This document shows positions 17,688 through 27,510 of a stretch of DNA of 48,122 nt, one piece after another (position 1 is the stretch's first letter; the number at the start of each line of letters is the position of its first letter). The notes beneath the pieces are model-generated. The model did no database searches and was not told where the DNA came from. It saw nothing but the letters and a program-made list of their open reading frames with translations. A program made the position numbers and the translations under genes. Source of the DNA: an uncultured cyanobacterium (GTDB taxonomy: Bacteria; Cyanobacteriota; Cyanobacteriia; Thermosynechococcales; Thermosynechococcaceae); contig CALFCG010000140.1 in NCBI GenBank assembly GCA_937951315.1, positions 1-48,122 on the forward strand, given 5' to 3'.

Positions 17688-18568
17688 TGATTTGACACCA
17701 TTGTCGGCATCCAGTCCAGACAAGCTTGGAGCTGTTGTTGCATGAGTTGGGGCGGTGCGTGATGGCGGCGACCGTGACCGGGGAGAACCCATTCAAAGCG
17801 ATAGTCTAACAGTCGCTGCATTGACTCAATTTGTTGGGGCCAAGAGTACCAACAAAACCGATGGAAACCCACAAGATGATCGAAGGTCGCAGACCATGCC
17901 AAATGATCGCCGGTAAACAAGAATCGATTTTGATAAAGCAAAACGGTGTGACCTTTGGTGTGTCCAGGGACAGGAATAATCTGCAAATCAGGCGCTAACG
18001 CAAAGGGTTCCTGTCCTGTTAACGAAATTTCAATATCCTGTGTTGCAGCGGTGATGTCGTCCTGATGAAGGATGCGATCGCAACTAAACCGTTCTCGAAA
18101 TTTTTCATGATCGGCCACATCATCTCGGTGAGTCAGATAAAGATAGCGCACGCCCCCCAGCGCCTCCAACTGTTTAACCAAGGGTGGCGCAAATCGGGGA
18201 GAATCCACCAAAACATTCCCCTCAGGCCGTTGAATCAAGTAGCTAGCGGCCCCAAAAGACTTTTTAGAATGATAACCACAGTGGTAAACCAGATCTTGAA
18301 TGTGTAGCGGAAAACTCTGCTGGGCTTGCAGAATATCTTTTGACGTCTCCACAGTCCCAATCGAAGCCGTCGGACAGGCTAACAAGGCCTGGAGACTCTG
18401 CAGCCGCTCCTGCTCCGTCACAGGCTGATGATAAACCACAGACTGTCCGGCCTCACGACTGAAGACCTGGGGCATCATCCAACGGCAGGTATCACAATCT
18501 ATACAAGTGCTATCAACATAGAAGTCACCTTCAACATTTTCAATGCGTCGCTCGGACAGACGGGCCAT
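17684..18568 (-). CDS. Ferredoxin-MBL fold metallohydrolase fusion
   Basis: N-terminal CIDCDTCRWMMP...CPTASIGT (4Fe-4S-like), then LYLTHRDDVADHEKF, PVPGHTKGHTVLLY, FTGDHL. Confidence 0.85.
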   Translation of the reverse strand: MARLSERRIENVEGDFYVDSTCIDCDTCRWMMPQVFSREAGQSVVYHQPVTEQERLQSLQALLACPTASIGTVETSKDILQAQQSFPLHIQDLVYHCGYHSKKSFGAASYLIQRPEGNVLVDSPRFAPPLVKQLEALGGVRYLYLTHRDDVADHEKFRERFSCDRILHQDDITAATQDIEISLTGQEPFALAPDLQIIPVPGHTKGHTVLLYQNRFLFTGDHLAWSATFDHLVGFHRFCWYSWPQQIESMQRLLDYRFEWVLPGHGRRHHAPPQLMQQQLQACLDWMPTMVSNH

Positions 18569-18802
18569 ATTCTCCCCTCTTAGTTGCAGCTAACTCTAGC
18601 TTAGCGTCTGCTTCCGAACGCAAGGGAGAGTGACAGAATGACCTCAAAGAAAATTCTAATCTGAGACATCGGGCTCAGACAGACCCAGCCACATGTTCCA
18701 GCTTTCATCTACCCCAGCCCCCCATCTTTACTCTCCCTGCTGCGATGAACAGGTACCCCATCCTCTCCAATCTCTAGTTCAGATGCAGCTCCCCAAAGGG
18801 CA

Positions 18803-19315
18803 TCAACATAAGCCCTCTCGAACATCGAACGTTACTTGATTCAGCCTGTTTTCAGCACCTTCAGCAACAATCAGCTTCTTATAACTACTGCTGACAAGCT
18901 CGTCCGCCAGCAGCTCATGGGTTCGCGCCAACGGTTCGGGAATAAAGGGGAAGCCTGTCGAGCTGAGTTCCCAGGCCCGGATGTTACCTGTTGCCTTATC
19001 AAACCGAAAGTCTCGGACTCGGCCTAAACGTAAACCCACTTCAGTCATAATTTCAGCCCGCAGATAGGTGGTATGGGTATACACCGAAAACCGACCTACA
19101 ACATCTTCTTTTTCAACCCAAAGGGCAGAATCACTAAATTCAACATTTTCAAGTTTTACATAGCGTTGTGCACCCAAATGCCATTTTTTACACACCCCTA
19201 AAACAACAACTTGCTGAAATCCAGAAATACACCATATTTGATTGATTAGTCCTAATTTTTCCCGACTCGCTCGAGTAAAAATTGGCGAGCCGATTAAGGT
19301 AGAGCGTTGCCACAT
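18803..19315 (-). CDS. PRC-barrel domain protein
   Basis: GSPIFTRASREKLGLINQIWC and AEIMTEVGLRLGRVRDFRFDKATGNI. Confidence 0.75.
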   Translation of the reverse strand: MWQRSTLIGSPIFTRASREKLGLINQIWCISGFQQVVVLGVCKKWHLGAQRYVKLENVEFSDSALWVEKEDVVGRFSVYTHTTYLRAEIMTEVGLRLGRVRDFRFDKATGNIRAWELSSTGFPFIPEPLARTHELLADELVSSSYKKLIVAEGAENRLNQVTFDVREGLC

Positions 19316-19627
19316 AGTAGAAGACAGAATATCTATGTATGTTGAACTGTAGAAAGTCTATAGACATGACTATAAGTTTGCCCAAATCTTAATTTTCGCT
19401 CTACAATCTTGAGAAATAGAAAAGTCTGTCGCTCAGTATCAAGGGATTGAAGACAGAAAAAAACCTGCCAAAAAAAAGCTGCCCCCTAGCAGAACCAATG
19501 CCAGAGAGCATCCATAATCAGTGGTCTTTTGTGTTCCCCAGATCACCGAATACTCCCAGCCTCCATTGCCGGGAGATATATATAATCTAACCGCGCAACT
19601 TTACAGTCCCCTGAGTAAAAACACGGA

Positions 19628-22360
19628 TTAATTTGATTTGTTTGAGATTTGCGATGGATCGATCAAGGGGTAACGATGATGGAGCCATTGCTCTGCAGTC
19701 ATGGGATCTGGCAGCAGGCCGTCAACCGTTGCCGCCCATATTTCTCCCAGCATTTGCTTGAACTGTTTTCCAGGCCGGTAACCCAGTCGAATTAAATCAG
19801 ATCCATTGAGCAGAGGTCTAATTTGAGACCAGTGGTTGAGATATTGCCAAAGGGAGCGTCGTTGCTCCAGACTCCCTCTGGCTGCCAGCAGGAGCAGAAT
19901 CGCCAGATCATGCTGCCCCAGGTGTTGGGAAATTAAGCTTGGGCAGACATTGTCCGCTTCCAGAATGTCGGCAAGCGACTGCTGGTGGGTTGTAAACCTC
20001 TTTAATCTTTGCTGCGTGGGTTCAGAGAGGTGTAGGGTGACAGCCACTTGATGCGCCTGTTCAGACGGCAACTCCAAAAGCAAATGCTCTAGGATTAAAA
20101 GCCATTGTGAGATGGCCTTGGCATTGGGATCAAAGTGGTGATGCCAGTGCAACGCAATACGGCTCTGTTTCCACCACTGTTGCGCCAGACTCAACTGAGG
20201 ATGCAGGCACTGGAGGGCTCCTAAGTCTTCCAAAAGCTTGAGGGCTGTGGGCCAATAGTCGACCTTAAAAATATATTTGAGTTCGTTGCGGAGTCGCGCC
20301 TGTAGAGCCGGTGTCTTCTGATTTTGGTCTTGGGTTTGTGGGTAGATACCACTTGCGATCGCATTTCTCACATACCGCTCCGTCTGCGACTCAATCTGGA
20401 ATCCTAAGCGCGTTGCGAACCTTACCGCTCGAAAGATGCGGGTCGGATCTTCAATAAAGCTATTCGGATGCAGAACCCGTACCTGACGCTGTTGTAAATC
20501 CTCTAACCCCCCAAAAAAATCAAGTAACTCTCCGCCCTGACGCTGTCGATGTTTGTGGGGTGTTAACCTTACAGCCAAAGCATTGATAGTGAAATCCCGG
20601 CGATATAGATCTTGACGAATCGAGCTGGCCGTGACCTCAGGGTTCGCAGCCGGATAGGGATAAAACTCACTACGGGCCGTGGCAATATCAACGGCGAAGG
20701 TCCCCAAAACGGGATCGCGATTCCAGATCAAAGCAGCTGTTTGGAATTGGCCGAAGATCTGCAGCTGCGCCTCTGGGTGTCGTTGCTGTACCAGCTGCGC
20801 CAGCGCCGCACCTTCGCTCTCTCCCGTATGAATTCCGTCCACCACCAGATCAAACTCCTGCAGGTGGGGAGGCTGCTCAGCCAACAACAGATCTCGAACA
20901 GCTCCGCCCACTAAATAAAGCTGCCATCCCTGCTGTTCTGCCAGTTGTGCGATTTCAGTTAAAACAGCCTGCAGTGGCTGCGGTAACAATGTCTGCAACC
21001 GATCCTGCACCGAAGTTCGCACCACCGCCTGCGTAGACTGAGACTCTGGCTGCTTCAGGTGATGAAGTTGTCGCAGCATATCCGTTCGGGTGACGATGCC
21101 CACCAATGTATTGTGGTCAACCACCGGTAAGCGCCCAATATCGTAGGTCACCATTAACCGCTCAATTTCAGGTAGCGGCGTATCAGCAGAAATGGTCCTG
21201 ACAGGCGCCTTCATATATCCCTTCGTTGGAGCATGGCCAAAGCCATGATGGAGCGCTAGATCTAAATCTCGACGTGAGATAATTCCCACCAGTTTTTCTT
21301 GCGCATCCAAAACAGACAAACCCGAATGACCATAGCGCAATAAGATGCGACGGGCCTGGTTAATCGTGGTGTGAGGCCGGATTGTGCGCACCGGAGACGA
21401 CATGAGATCAGCCGCCGTCAGAGGAGGAGGAATCTGTGCCACCAACTCGTGCATGAGTTCATCGATCACCAGCTGCGGTTGATTCGTTTTGAGCGTTGCC
21501 GCCGCCGCACGGGGGTGCCCTCCGCCCCCCAAAGGATGCAGCAAACGATGAAGATTAACCCCCTCCACACGGCAGCGACCGATCACATTCAGACGATTTT
21601 GAGCCGATTTTCGCGTTTGATAGGCATTGCCCAGCACGAGGGTGTCACTCTCGCTCAGCGTCATTAACTGAGAGGCAAGACTCGAGAGCCCCGGAACATA
21701 GTTCAAAGTTTTCAGCATCACCCAAGAGATCTGGTAGCCGTGGACAGTCCGCGTTTCCAGACAATGCAGTGCTTGGCCTAAAAGCTCCTGGAGTTCTGCC
21801 GAAAACCGAGGATCCGTGTAAGTCGAGATCGCCTGTTGATTGGCCCCTTGAGACATCAACCAAGCCAGAGCCGCTGCATCTCTGGGAGTAGAACGGTCAT
21901 AGGTCAAAGATCCAGTATCAACGTGAATACCGAGAGCCATCACCGTCGCATCCGCAACAGAAATAGGAGCCTCTTGAGCCTGTAGCTTTTCCACCAGAAT
22001 GGTCGTGGTCGCCCCCACCGGTTCCAGCTCAAAATGTCCTGCGGGAATGTCGCTCTCCACCTGCAAATGATGATCGTAGATCGTGATCGGGATATCAGGA
22101 ATCTCCAACCATTCTGCAGCTTTATCCAGGAGCTCTCGCTGCTGTACATCGACAATGGTGAGCGTTCGCAACGTCTCAACACTGACCGAACGCCGCTCAA
22201 TCAGCGGGTACTCATCACGGTAGAGTGCTAAAAATTCCCGGACCGCAGGACCAGCGCCCCCACAAAGAACAATGCGGGTTCCGGGCCGCAATCGCGCAAC
22301 CCCCACCGCAGCACCCAGGGTGTCAAAATCAGCAGTTCGATGGCAAAGAACCACATCCAT
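19628..22360 (-). CDS. DHH-CBS-CBS-tRNA nucleotidyltransferase/poly(A) polymerase fusion, 910 aa
   Basis: DHH domain (TADFDTLGAAVG, YDHH, GGGGHPRAAAA), two CBS repeats, and PAP/CCA motifs (LVGGAVRDLLL, FDLVVDG, DLYRRDFTINALAV, DFFGGLEDL, EDPTRIFRAVRFATRL). Confidence 0.92.
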   Translation of the reverse strand: MDVVLCHRTADFDTLGAAVGVARLRPGTRIVLCGGAGPAVREFLALYRDEYPLIERRSVSVETLRTLTIVDVQQRELLDKAAEWLEIPDIPITIYDHHLQVESDIPAGHFELEPVGATTTILVEKLQAQEAPISVADATVMALGIHVDTGSLTYDRSTPRDAAALAWLMSQGANQQAISTYTDPRFSAELQELLGQALHCLETRTVHGYQISWVMLKTLNYVPGLSSLASQLMTLSESDTLVLGNAYQTRKSAQNRLNVIGRCRVEGVNLHRLLHPLGGGGHPRAAAATLKTNQPQLVIDELMHELVAQIPPPLTAADLMSSPVRTIRPHTTINQARRILLRYGHSGLSVLDAQEKLVGIISRRDLDLALHHGFGHAPTKGYMKAPVRTISADTPLPEIERLMVTYDIGRLPVVDHNTLVGIVTRTDMLRQLHHLKQPESQSTQAVVRTSVQDRLQTLLPQPLQAVLTEIAQLAEQQGWQLYLVGGAVRDLLLAEQPPHLQEFDLVVDGIHTGESEGAALAQLVQQRHPEAQLQIFGQFQTAALIWNRDPVLGTFAVDIATARSEFYPYPAANPEVTASSIRQDLYRRDFTINALAVRLTPHKHRQRQGGELLDFFGGLEDLQQRQVRVLHPNSFIEDPTRIFRAVRFATRLGFQIESQTERYVRNAIASGIYPQTQDQNQKTPALQARLRNELKYIFKVDYWPTALKLLEDLGALQCLHPQLSLAQQWWKQSRIALHWHHHFDPNAKAISQWLLILEHLLLELPSEQAHQVAVTLHLSEPTQQRLKRFTTHQQSLADILEADNVCPSLISQHLGQHDLAILLLLAARGSLEQRRSLWQYLNHWSQIRPLLNGSDLIRLGYRPGKQFKQMLGEIWAATVDGLLPDPMTAEQWLHHRYPLIDPSQISNKSN

Positions 22361-22507
22361 AGTTACCCCCTAAACTTTATGCACGGATCAAGGAGCGAAC
22401 CCTTTTGAGGTATGATCAATCTCGAGTAATCTGCAGGCACACTCAGTCGCCTCACGTAGCTTTTTTTCTATTTAAATCGTCTTTTACCGCTTGATTGGGA
22501 GAGAACC

Positions 22508-22693
22508 ATGACAATAGCCTTTCAATTTCTGCTCTACTTCTTCGTTTTTGTTAGCTCAGTGCTAGCTGTGGGTGTGCCCGTAGTTTACGCCACTGGAGAC
22601 GAAGCACAAGTACGGACTTTTGTTGAAATTGGCTCCGCTGCTTGGATCGTCCTGCTGGTTCTGGTCACAGTCACAACATTGGCAGTGGTGTAG
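22508..22693 (+). CDS. psbZ: Photosystem II reaction centre protein PsbZ
   Basis: 61 aa, two TM helices, FQFLLYFFVFVSSVLAVGVPVVYATGD; directly upstream of ribH. Confidence 0.85.
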   Translation: MTIAFQFLLYFFVFVSSVLAVGVPVVYATGDEAQVRTFVEIGSAAWIVLLVLVTVTTLAVV

Positions 22694-22792
22694 CACAGCT
22701 ACATTTTCCCTTACACCCCATCTGGAAGCGACAGTTCACTTTCGTTCAGGTGGGGTGTCTTTGTTTTGTATACTCCCTAGGCTCAACGCTCG

Positions 22793-23377
22793 ATGGCAAC
22801 TTTTGAGGGCAACTTTACCCAAACCTCTGGCCTGCGATTTGCAATCGTCATTGGCCGCTTTAATGATCTAGTCACCAGCAAGCTTCTAGCGGGCTGCCAA
22901 GATGGCTTGCAGCGACACGGCGTTGATATAGGACCTGACAGTGCACAGGTTGATTATGTCTGGGTTCCAGGTTGTTTCGAGATTCCCCTCGTTTCTCGCC
23001 AGCTAATTTTATCCCAACGATACGATGTTGTGATTTGTCTAGGAGCCGTCATTAGAGGACAGACCCCCCACTTTGACTATGTTGCCGGAGAAGTGGCGAA
23101 AGGCATTGCTGCCACGGGTCTTCAGACCGGGATACCTGTTATTTTTGGTATTCTAACCGTAGATAGCATGCAACAGGCTCTAGAGCGCGCTGGAATCAAG
23201 AGCAATAAGGGCTGGGAATTTGCAATGAACGCGCTGGAAATGGCCAGCCTGATGCAAAGCATTAAGCAAGGCGTCAAGCCTGCGGCCTTTCATTCTGGAG
23301 GAGGCGCATTACCAGCTGCCGCCCAGAATACGCTTTCAGCCCAACCTAGCAATACAAACCCAGCAGAATCATCATAA
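22793..23377 (+). CDS. ribH: 6,7-dimethyl-8-ribityllumazine synthase
   Basis: [80 protein letters not shown]. Confidence 0.95.
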   Translation: MATFEGNFTQTSGLRFAIVIGRFNDLVTSKLLAGCQDGLQRHGVDIGPDSAQVDYVWVPGCFEIPLVSRQLILSQRYDVVICLGAVIRGQTPHFDYVAGEVAKGIAATGLQTGIPVIFGILTVDSMQQALERAGIKSNKGWEFAMNALEMASLMQSIKQGVKPAAFHSGGGALPAAAQNTLSAQPSNTNPAESS

Positions 23378-23431
23378 ATAAATATTGACAGAAATCGGCT
23401 TTGTCTGCGAAGCTTGTAGAACGCTAATTTT

Positions 23432-23503
23432 GCGGGTATAGCTCAGTGGTAGAGCGTCACCTTGCCAAGGTGAATGTCGCGCGTTCGAATCGCGTTACCC
23501 GCT
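23432..23503 (+). tRNA. tRNA-Gly (anticodon GCC)
   Basis: GCGGGTA acceptor, GCTCAGTGGTAGAGC D-arm, TCACC-TTGCCAA-GGTGA anticodon arm, GCGCGTTCGAATCGCGT T-arm; CCA not encoded. Confidence 0.96.
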
Positions 23504-23516
23504 TTAAAAACTTTAT

Positions 23517-23554
23517 AAAAAAGCCACTTCTCAATTGAGAGAGGCGGCTTTTTT
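23517..23554 (+). terminator. Intrinsic terminator after tRNA-Gly
   Basis: AAAAAAGCC...CTC-AATT-GAG...GGCTTTTTT. Confidence 0.8.
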
Positions 23555-23738
23555 GTGTTCAAACCTCCCATTTTCCAACGTCTGAGACCCAAGTGATTGA
23601 GGTTAGAATTATCAATAATCCCAGTTAGCCTCAGCAAATGAGTGACACAGCTTACTAAACGCTACGCACCCTAGCAACGATCGGTCAAATACAGCCTTTC
23701 CGCCATCATGCGAACGCCCCGATGAGTTCTGCTGTCCT

Positions 23739-24155
23739 ATGCCTCAAATGAAAACAGGTCAAATTGATACAAGGATGCAATATCCGTGTCCTGCCTGTCG
23801 TCGGGGACAGCTCTCCTTAATCGCCCTTACAGAAGCACTCGGATGTCAAAAATGCCAGAGAATTTTTGTGATTCAGCCAGATGGCTATACGATTGAGCAG
23901 CTTTCGACCTATCCAATAGGCCAATCTTGGCGTTGGCATAGCCGAGGCTGGCAGCCGATTCGCCAAGATTGGTCGATGCGTTCCATTCTATTATTGAGCT
24001 TGACCGTATCTGCAGTTCTAATATTCATCGGCATTTTGCTCGCATCAAAAATTGCTTTCAGAAGTGGGATGCTACTATGGTGGACTCTCATGGCTATCGT
24101 CGCAGGCATTTTATGTGCAGGTTTTTTGATGTCCTTTCGATCTCGCCGTTATTAA
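23739..24155 (+). CDS. Zinc-ribbon plus two-TM conserved cyanobacterial protein
   Basis: CPACRRGQ...CQKCQRIF ribbon, then two hydrophobic helices; start may be downstream (MQYPCPAC). Confidence 0.65.
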   Translation: MPQMKTGQIDTRMQYPCPACRRGQLSLIALTEALGCQKCQRIFVIQPDGYTIEQLSTYPIGQSWRWHSRGWQPIRQDWSMRSILLLSLTVSAVLIFIGILLASKIAFRSGMLLWWTLMAIVAGILCAGFLMSFRSRRY

Positions 24156-24166
24156 TGTCTTAATTT

Positions 24167-25417
24167 ATGGATGCATCATCAATTGTTGGCCCTGCAGCCA
24201 CCCTGCATCAGATCCGCCGAGCTGCAGCAACGTTAGGTCAAACGAGTAGCCGAGCGCGCAACCAAGCGATTCAACGCTTAGCTGAGGAACTCCATCAACA
24301 TCAGAATGATCTGCTCGAGGCAAATACGCTCGATTTAGAAATGAGCCGTGAGTTATCGGTTCCCAGCGTTGCCCTCAATTGGTTAAAGCTCACGCCTGAA
24401 CGCCTGAATCGCGTGTCTGTCATCCTAGAGCAGTTAGTGCATTTGCCCGATCCGCTAGCCAGTCACCCAATAGTACAGCCCACCGCCCAAGGATACATGC
24501 TCGCGAAGCCCCTAGGCATCGTGGGATTCATCCATGAGGCTTTCCCAGATCTACCGATCTTACTGGCAGCAATGTGCTGGAAGACAGGAAATGGCCTCCT
24601 TTTACAGGGAGATATGGCCAGCAGGAATTCTAATCAATTTGTGGTGGAGTTGTTACACAGGGCTTTGAGCCAGGCAGATATTCCTGAAGCTTGTGTGCAA
24701 GTCTCAGGAAGCGATCTAAGCCAAGGAATGCAAAATTTAGCAGCAGTCGATCTAGTTATTCCCTATGGACGTCCTCACTTTATCCAAGAAATCCATCAAC
24801 AGGCGAGGGTGCCAACCCTATGCCCCACCATCGGGAATTGTTATCTCTACTGGTCGGAATCCTGCAATAGTGAACAAGCAAGGACGCTGATTCTAGACAG
24901 CCATATTGGCTGCCCTGAAGCCGTCAATGCCATTGAGAAAGTACTGGTTCCGCCTTCCCTTAAAACTTCACGTCTAACGCTGCTATGGGGGGCTCTCAAA
25001 GAACAAGGCTTTGAAATTCGGGGTGATGCAGAGATGGTGGCTGAGTTTCCTGAGCTCGTACTCGCCACAAAAGACGAGTGGCAACAACCCTATTTGCAAA
25101 AAACGGTCGCGTTTAGACGTGTTGCAGATCTCGAGCATGCTGTGCAGTGGATTAATACCCACAGTCATGGGCATGCGGATTGTTTAGCAACTGAATCCTA
25201 CGCTGAAAGTCGCCAGTTTAGCCTCAATATTCAGAGTGCGACCACCTATATCAATGCTTCGCCACGCTTTTCGCGCCAATGTGGCGGCCCCCAAGGCACA
25301 ATTGCGCTAGGGACCTGCAGTCGCCGCAGTCTTTATCCAGGTGTCATCAGCCTGCAGACACTCTTAGCCACGAAACAAATCATTCAGGGAGATGGTCATG
25401 CAGTCACAGAGCCGTGA
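24167..25417 (+). CDS. Glutamate-5-semialdehyde dehydrogenase family protein (ProA-like paralogue)
   Basis: PLGIVGFIHEAFPDLPILLAAMCWKTGNGLLLQGD, IGCPEAVNAIEKVLV, FGPQ-like QCGGPQGTIALG; position of the expected catalytic Cys is Val. Confidence 0.8.
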   Translation: MDASSIVGPAATLHQIRRAAATLGQTSSRARNQAIQRLAEELHQHQNDLLEANTLDLEMSRELSVPSVALNWLKLTPERLNRVSVILEQLVHLPDPLASHPIVQPTAQGYMLAKPLGIVGFIHEAFPDLPILLAAMCWKTGNGLLLQGDMASRNSNQFVVELLHRALSQADIPEACVQVSGSDLSQGMQNLAAVDLVIPYGRPHFIQEIHQQARVPTLCPTIGNCYLYWSESCNSEQARTLILDSHIGCPEAVNAIEKVLVPPSLKTSRLTLLWGALKEQGFEIRGDAEMVAEFPELVLATKDEWQQPYLQKTVAFRRVADLEHAVQWINTHSHGHADCLATESYAESRQFSLNIQSATTYINASPRFSRQCGGPQGTIALGTCSRRSLYPGVISLQTLLATKQIIQGDGHAVTEP

Positions 25418-25419
25418 GC

Positions 25420-25878
25420 ATGAACTATCAAACCCACTGTCGGTGGATGGAACAAGCCATTGCAGTTGCAGCTGAAGCAGGTCAGGCAGGTGAAGTACCT
25501 GTAGGTGCAGTTGTGATTGATGCTCAAGGACAGTGTGTTGCGATCGCATCTAACCGACGGCAGCGGGACTGCGACCCCACCGCCCATGCAGAAGTGCTAG
25601 CCCTTCGTCGTGCGGGACATCAACTCCAAACCTGGCATCTGAATCAATGTACCTTGTACGTCACCCTCGAACCCTGTCCCATGTGTACAGGCGCGCTCCT
25701 ACAAGCCCGACTCGGTCTCGTGGTCTATGGAGCTGATGATCCCAAAACAGGGGCCTTGCGAACAGCACTCAATCTACCCGATAGCCCTGGTTCAACCCAC
25801 CGACTGCCAGCTCTTGGGGGCATTTTGGAATCAACCTGTCGTCAACAGCTACAGAATTGGTTTAGGTCTCGACGCTAG
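25420..25878 (+). CDS. tadA: tRNA-specific adenosine deaminase
   Basis: MNYQTHCRWMEQAIAVAAEAGQAGEVPVGAV, HAEVLALRRA, TLEPCPMCTGALLQARL. ORF track starts at 25279, but ATG 25420 lies 2 nt past the proA-like stop. Confidence 0.93.
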   Translation: MNYQTHCRWMEQAIAVAAEAGQAGEVPVGAVVIDAQGQCVAIASNRRQRDCDPTAHAEVLALRRAGHQLQTWHLNQCTLYVTLEPCPMCTGALLQARLGLVVYGADDPKTGALRTALNLPDSPGSTHRLPALGGILESTCRQQLQNWFRSRR

Positions 25879-25897
25879 ACCTGTCGGCAAGAAGACT

Positions 25898-26065
25898 CTA
25901 CGGGAACGACGAAGAATTATTGGTCCCGGGCACAATTAAATCTGGCTGCTCTTTCAGCTGTTCTAAGCTCAGATTAACCGCCAATGACAAAAGACCACCG
26001 AACAGAGCCGTCATCAAGAGACAACCGACAGCCACCATCAGCAACTGTTTTTTCAGCGAGGCCAT
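25898..26065 (-). CDS. Small 55-aa membrane protein downstream of the GT2 gene
   Basis: MASLKKQLLMVAVGCLLMTALFGGLLSLAVNLSLEQLKEQPDLIVPGTNNSSSFP*; one TM helix; starts 23 bp after the GT2 stop. Confidence 0.55.
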   Translation of the reverse strand: MASLKKQLLMVAVGCLLMTALFGGLLSLAVNLSLEQLKEQPDLIVPGTNNSSSFP

Positions 26066-26088
26066 AGACACCTACGAATTCCCAAGAA

Positions 26089-27510
26089 CTAGTCCTGGAT
26101 ACAGACCTCACCTGCACCCTGATGCATCGTTTTCACCCACTTCAGCCGCTTGGGTCTCACCGACATTCGAGCCGCGATGCTTGCAACCACAACAAACCAG
26201 TGACACATGTACAACGTCCCCTGCAGGGTCTGAGCCATCAAAAGGAAAGGCTGAAAAGGCAGCTCCTGTTGCCGTCGAACCTTATCCAATCCCGCACACA
26301 TCCCCACTAACGACAACCCTAGCGTGATGCCTGTAATCGGTGTCAGAAGAGGCAATTGGCTACGGGTCGTCGCCATTAGTAAATCAGGAACAGCCGCCGA
26401 CGGTAAAAAGTACTGGGTCACCCAAAACATCAACAAATCAATGGATTTACGCAGCCCCAACCGATTGCGAATGAGTAAAGGCCAATAATCTAGATACCGC
26501 TGATAGCCGCCCTCAGCCCATCGATTTCGCTGATGCCAGAGCGAGACAGCTTGGGTAACCCCCTCTTCTTGAACCGCAGGTTGAAATAAGAAATCAATAT
26601 CCCATTCGCTCAGATGCAAACGCAGGGTCAAATCGAGGTCATCCGTAATCGTTTCTTCATTCCAACCACCACATTCTTTGAGCGCAGCGCGTCTGACAAA
26701 TTGACCATTGCCACGCAGCTCACCAATGCCCCCAAGAGCAATGCGCCGCTTCTGCCAAAAAGCATCGAGAATCATCTCTGAACGTTGGCCTCGGGTCCAA
26801 AAGTTAGTGGAGGCATTTGCGATTGCCTTGCGCACCTGCACGGCCCCCACTCGTTCACGCTCAAAAAAGGGGATAACCTGCCGCAACAGATTGGGGGTCA
26901 CCCGGGCATCAGCATCGAAGACACCAATAATATCTCCCTTGGTCAAGGGTAAAATTTGATTCAGGGCACCGGACTTGCCCCCACCCGCATCTGCCGCCCG
27001 CCGCTTAAGCTGAAGCTGAGGGTATTTTTGAATCAACGCCTGCAGCACCGAGAATGTATTATCTGAGCTGTTATCATCAACCACCCACAACTCATATCGA
27101 CTAGCAGGATAATCAATCGCACAGAGGGTCTCAACCAGCTCACCGATTACCGGCGCTTCATTCTTAGCAGCCACCAGCAACGAAACATAGGGATAATCCG
27201 TCTCATCCAAATCTGAGCCCAACGGTGCAGGCACAGGCATCGCCTGAGCACATAACAAGCGCAGAGCATGCACCCCCATCAAAGTGGTCAAGCCATAAAC
27301 AAGCCAGATTCCACCAGACATCAAGTGCAGGGCAATCGTGCTACTCCACACCAGCACCAGCACCAAAGCAGCCTTGCGACGACGACCTTCCCCACCCGGG
27401 TAATCGGGAGATTGTTCAATCTCAGAAGGTTCTGCAGTTCCCATCAGCGCAGCACCAAGAGACTTAGGCGAGCTGCAAGAATCTTTTTCGGGCCAGGAAT
27501 TCTCCGGCAT
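26089..27510 (-). CDS. Family 2 glycosyltransferase, membrane-bound processive type
   Basis: VSLLVAAKNEAPVIGELVETL, DDNSSDNT, GVFDADARVTPN, DDLDL and QRNRWAEGGYQRY (QxxRW) plus TM segments. True start may be about 27444. Confidence 0.88.
   Translation of the reverse strand: MPENSWPEKDSCSSPKSLGAALMGTAEPSEIEQSPDYPGGEGRRRKAALVLVLVWSSTIALHLMSGGIWLVYGLTTLMGVHALRLLCAQAMPVPAPLGSDLDETDYPYVSLLVAAKNEAPVIGELVETLCAIDYPASRYELWVVDDNSSDNTFSVLQALIQKYPQLQLKRRAADAGGGKSGALNQILPLTKGDIIGVFDADARVTPNLLRQVIPFFERERVGAVQVRKAIANASTNFWTRGQRSEMILDAFWQKRRIALGGIGELRGNGQFVRRAALKECGGWNEETITDDLDLTLRLHLSEWDIDFLFQPAVQEEGVTQAVSLWHQRNRWAEGGYQRYLDYWPLLIRNRLGLRKSIDLLMFWVTQYFLPSAAVPDLLMATTRSQLPLLTPITGITLGLSLVGMCAGLDKVRRQQELPFQPFLLMAQTLQGTLYMCHWFVVVASIAARMSVRPKRLKWVKTMHQGAGEVCIQD

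Noticed and set aside
25279-25419. N-terminal extension of tadA in the ORF track
   Set aside because: Overlaps the proA-like 3' end in another frame; TadA homology starts at ATG 25420.
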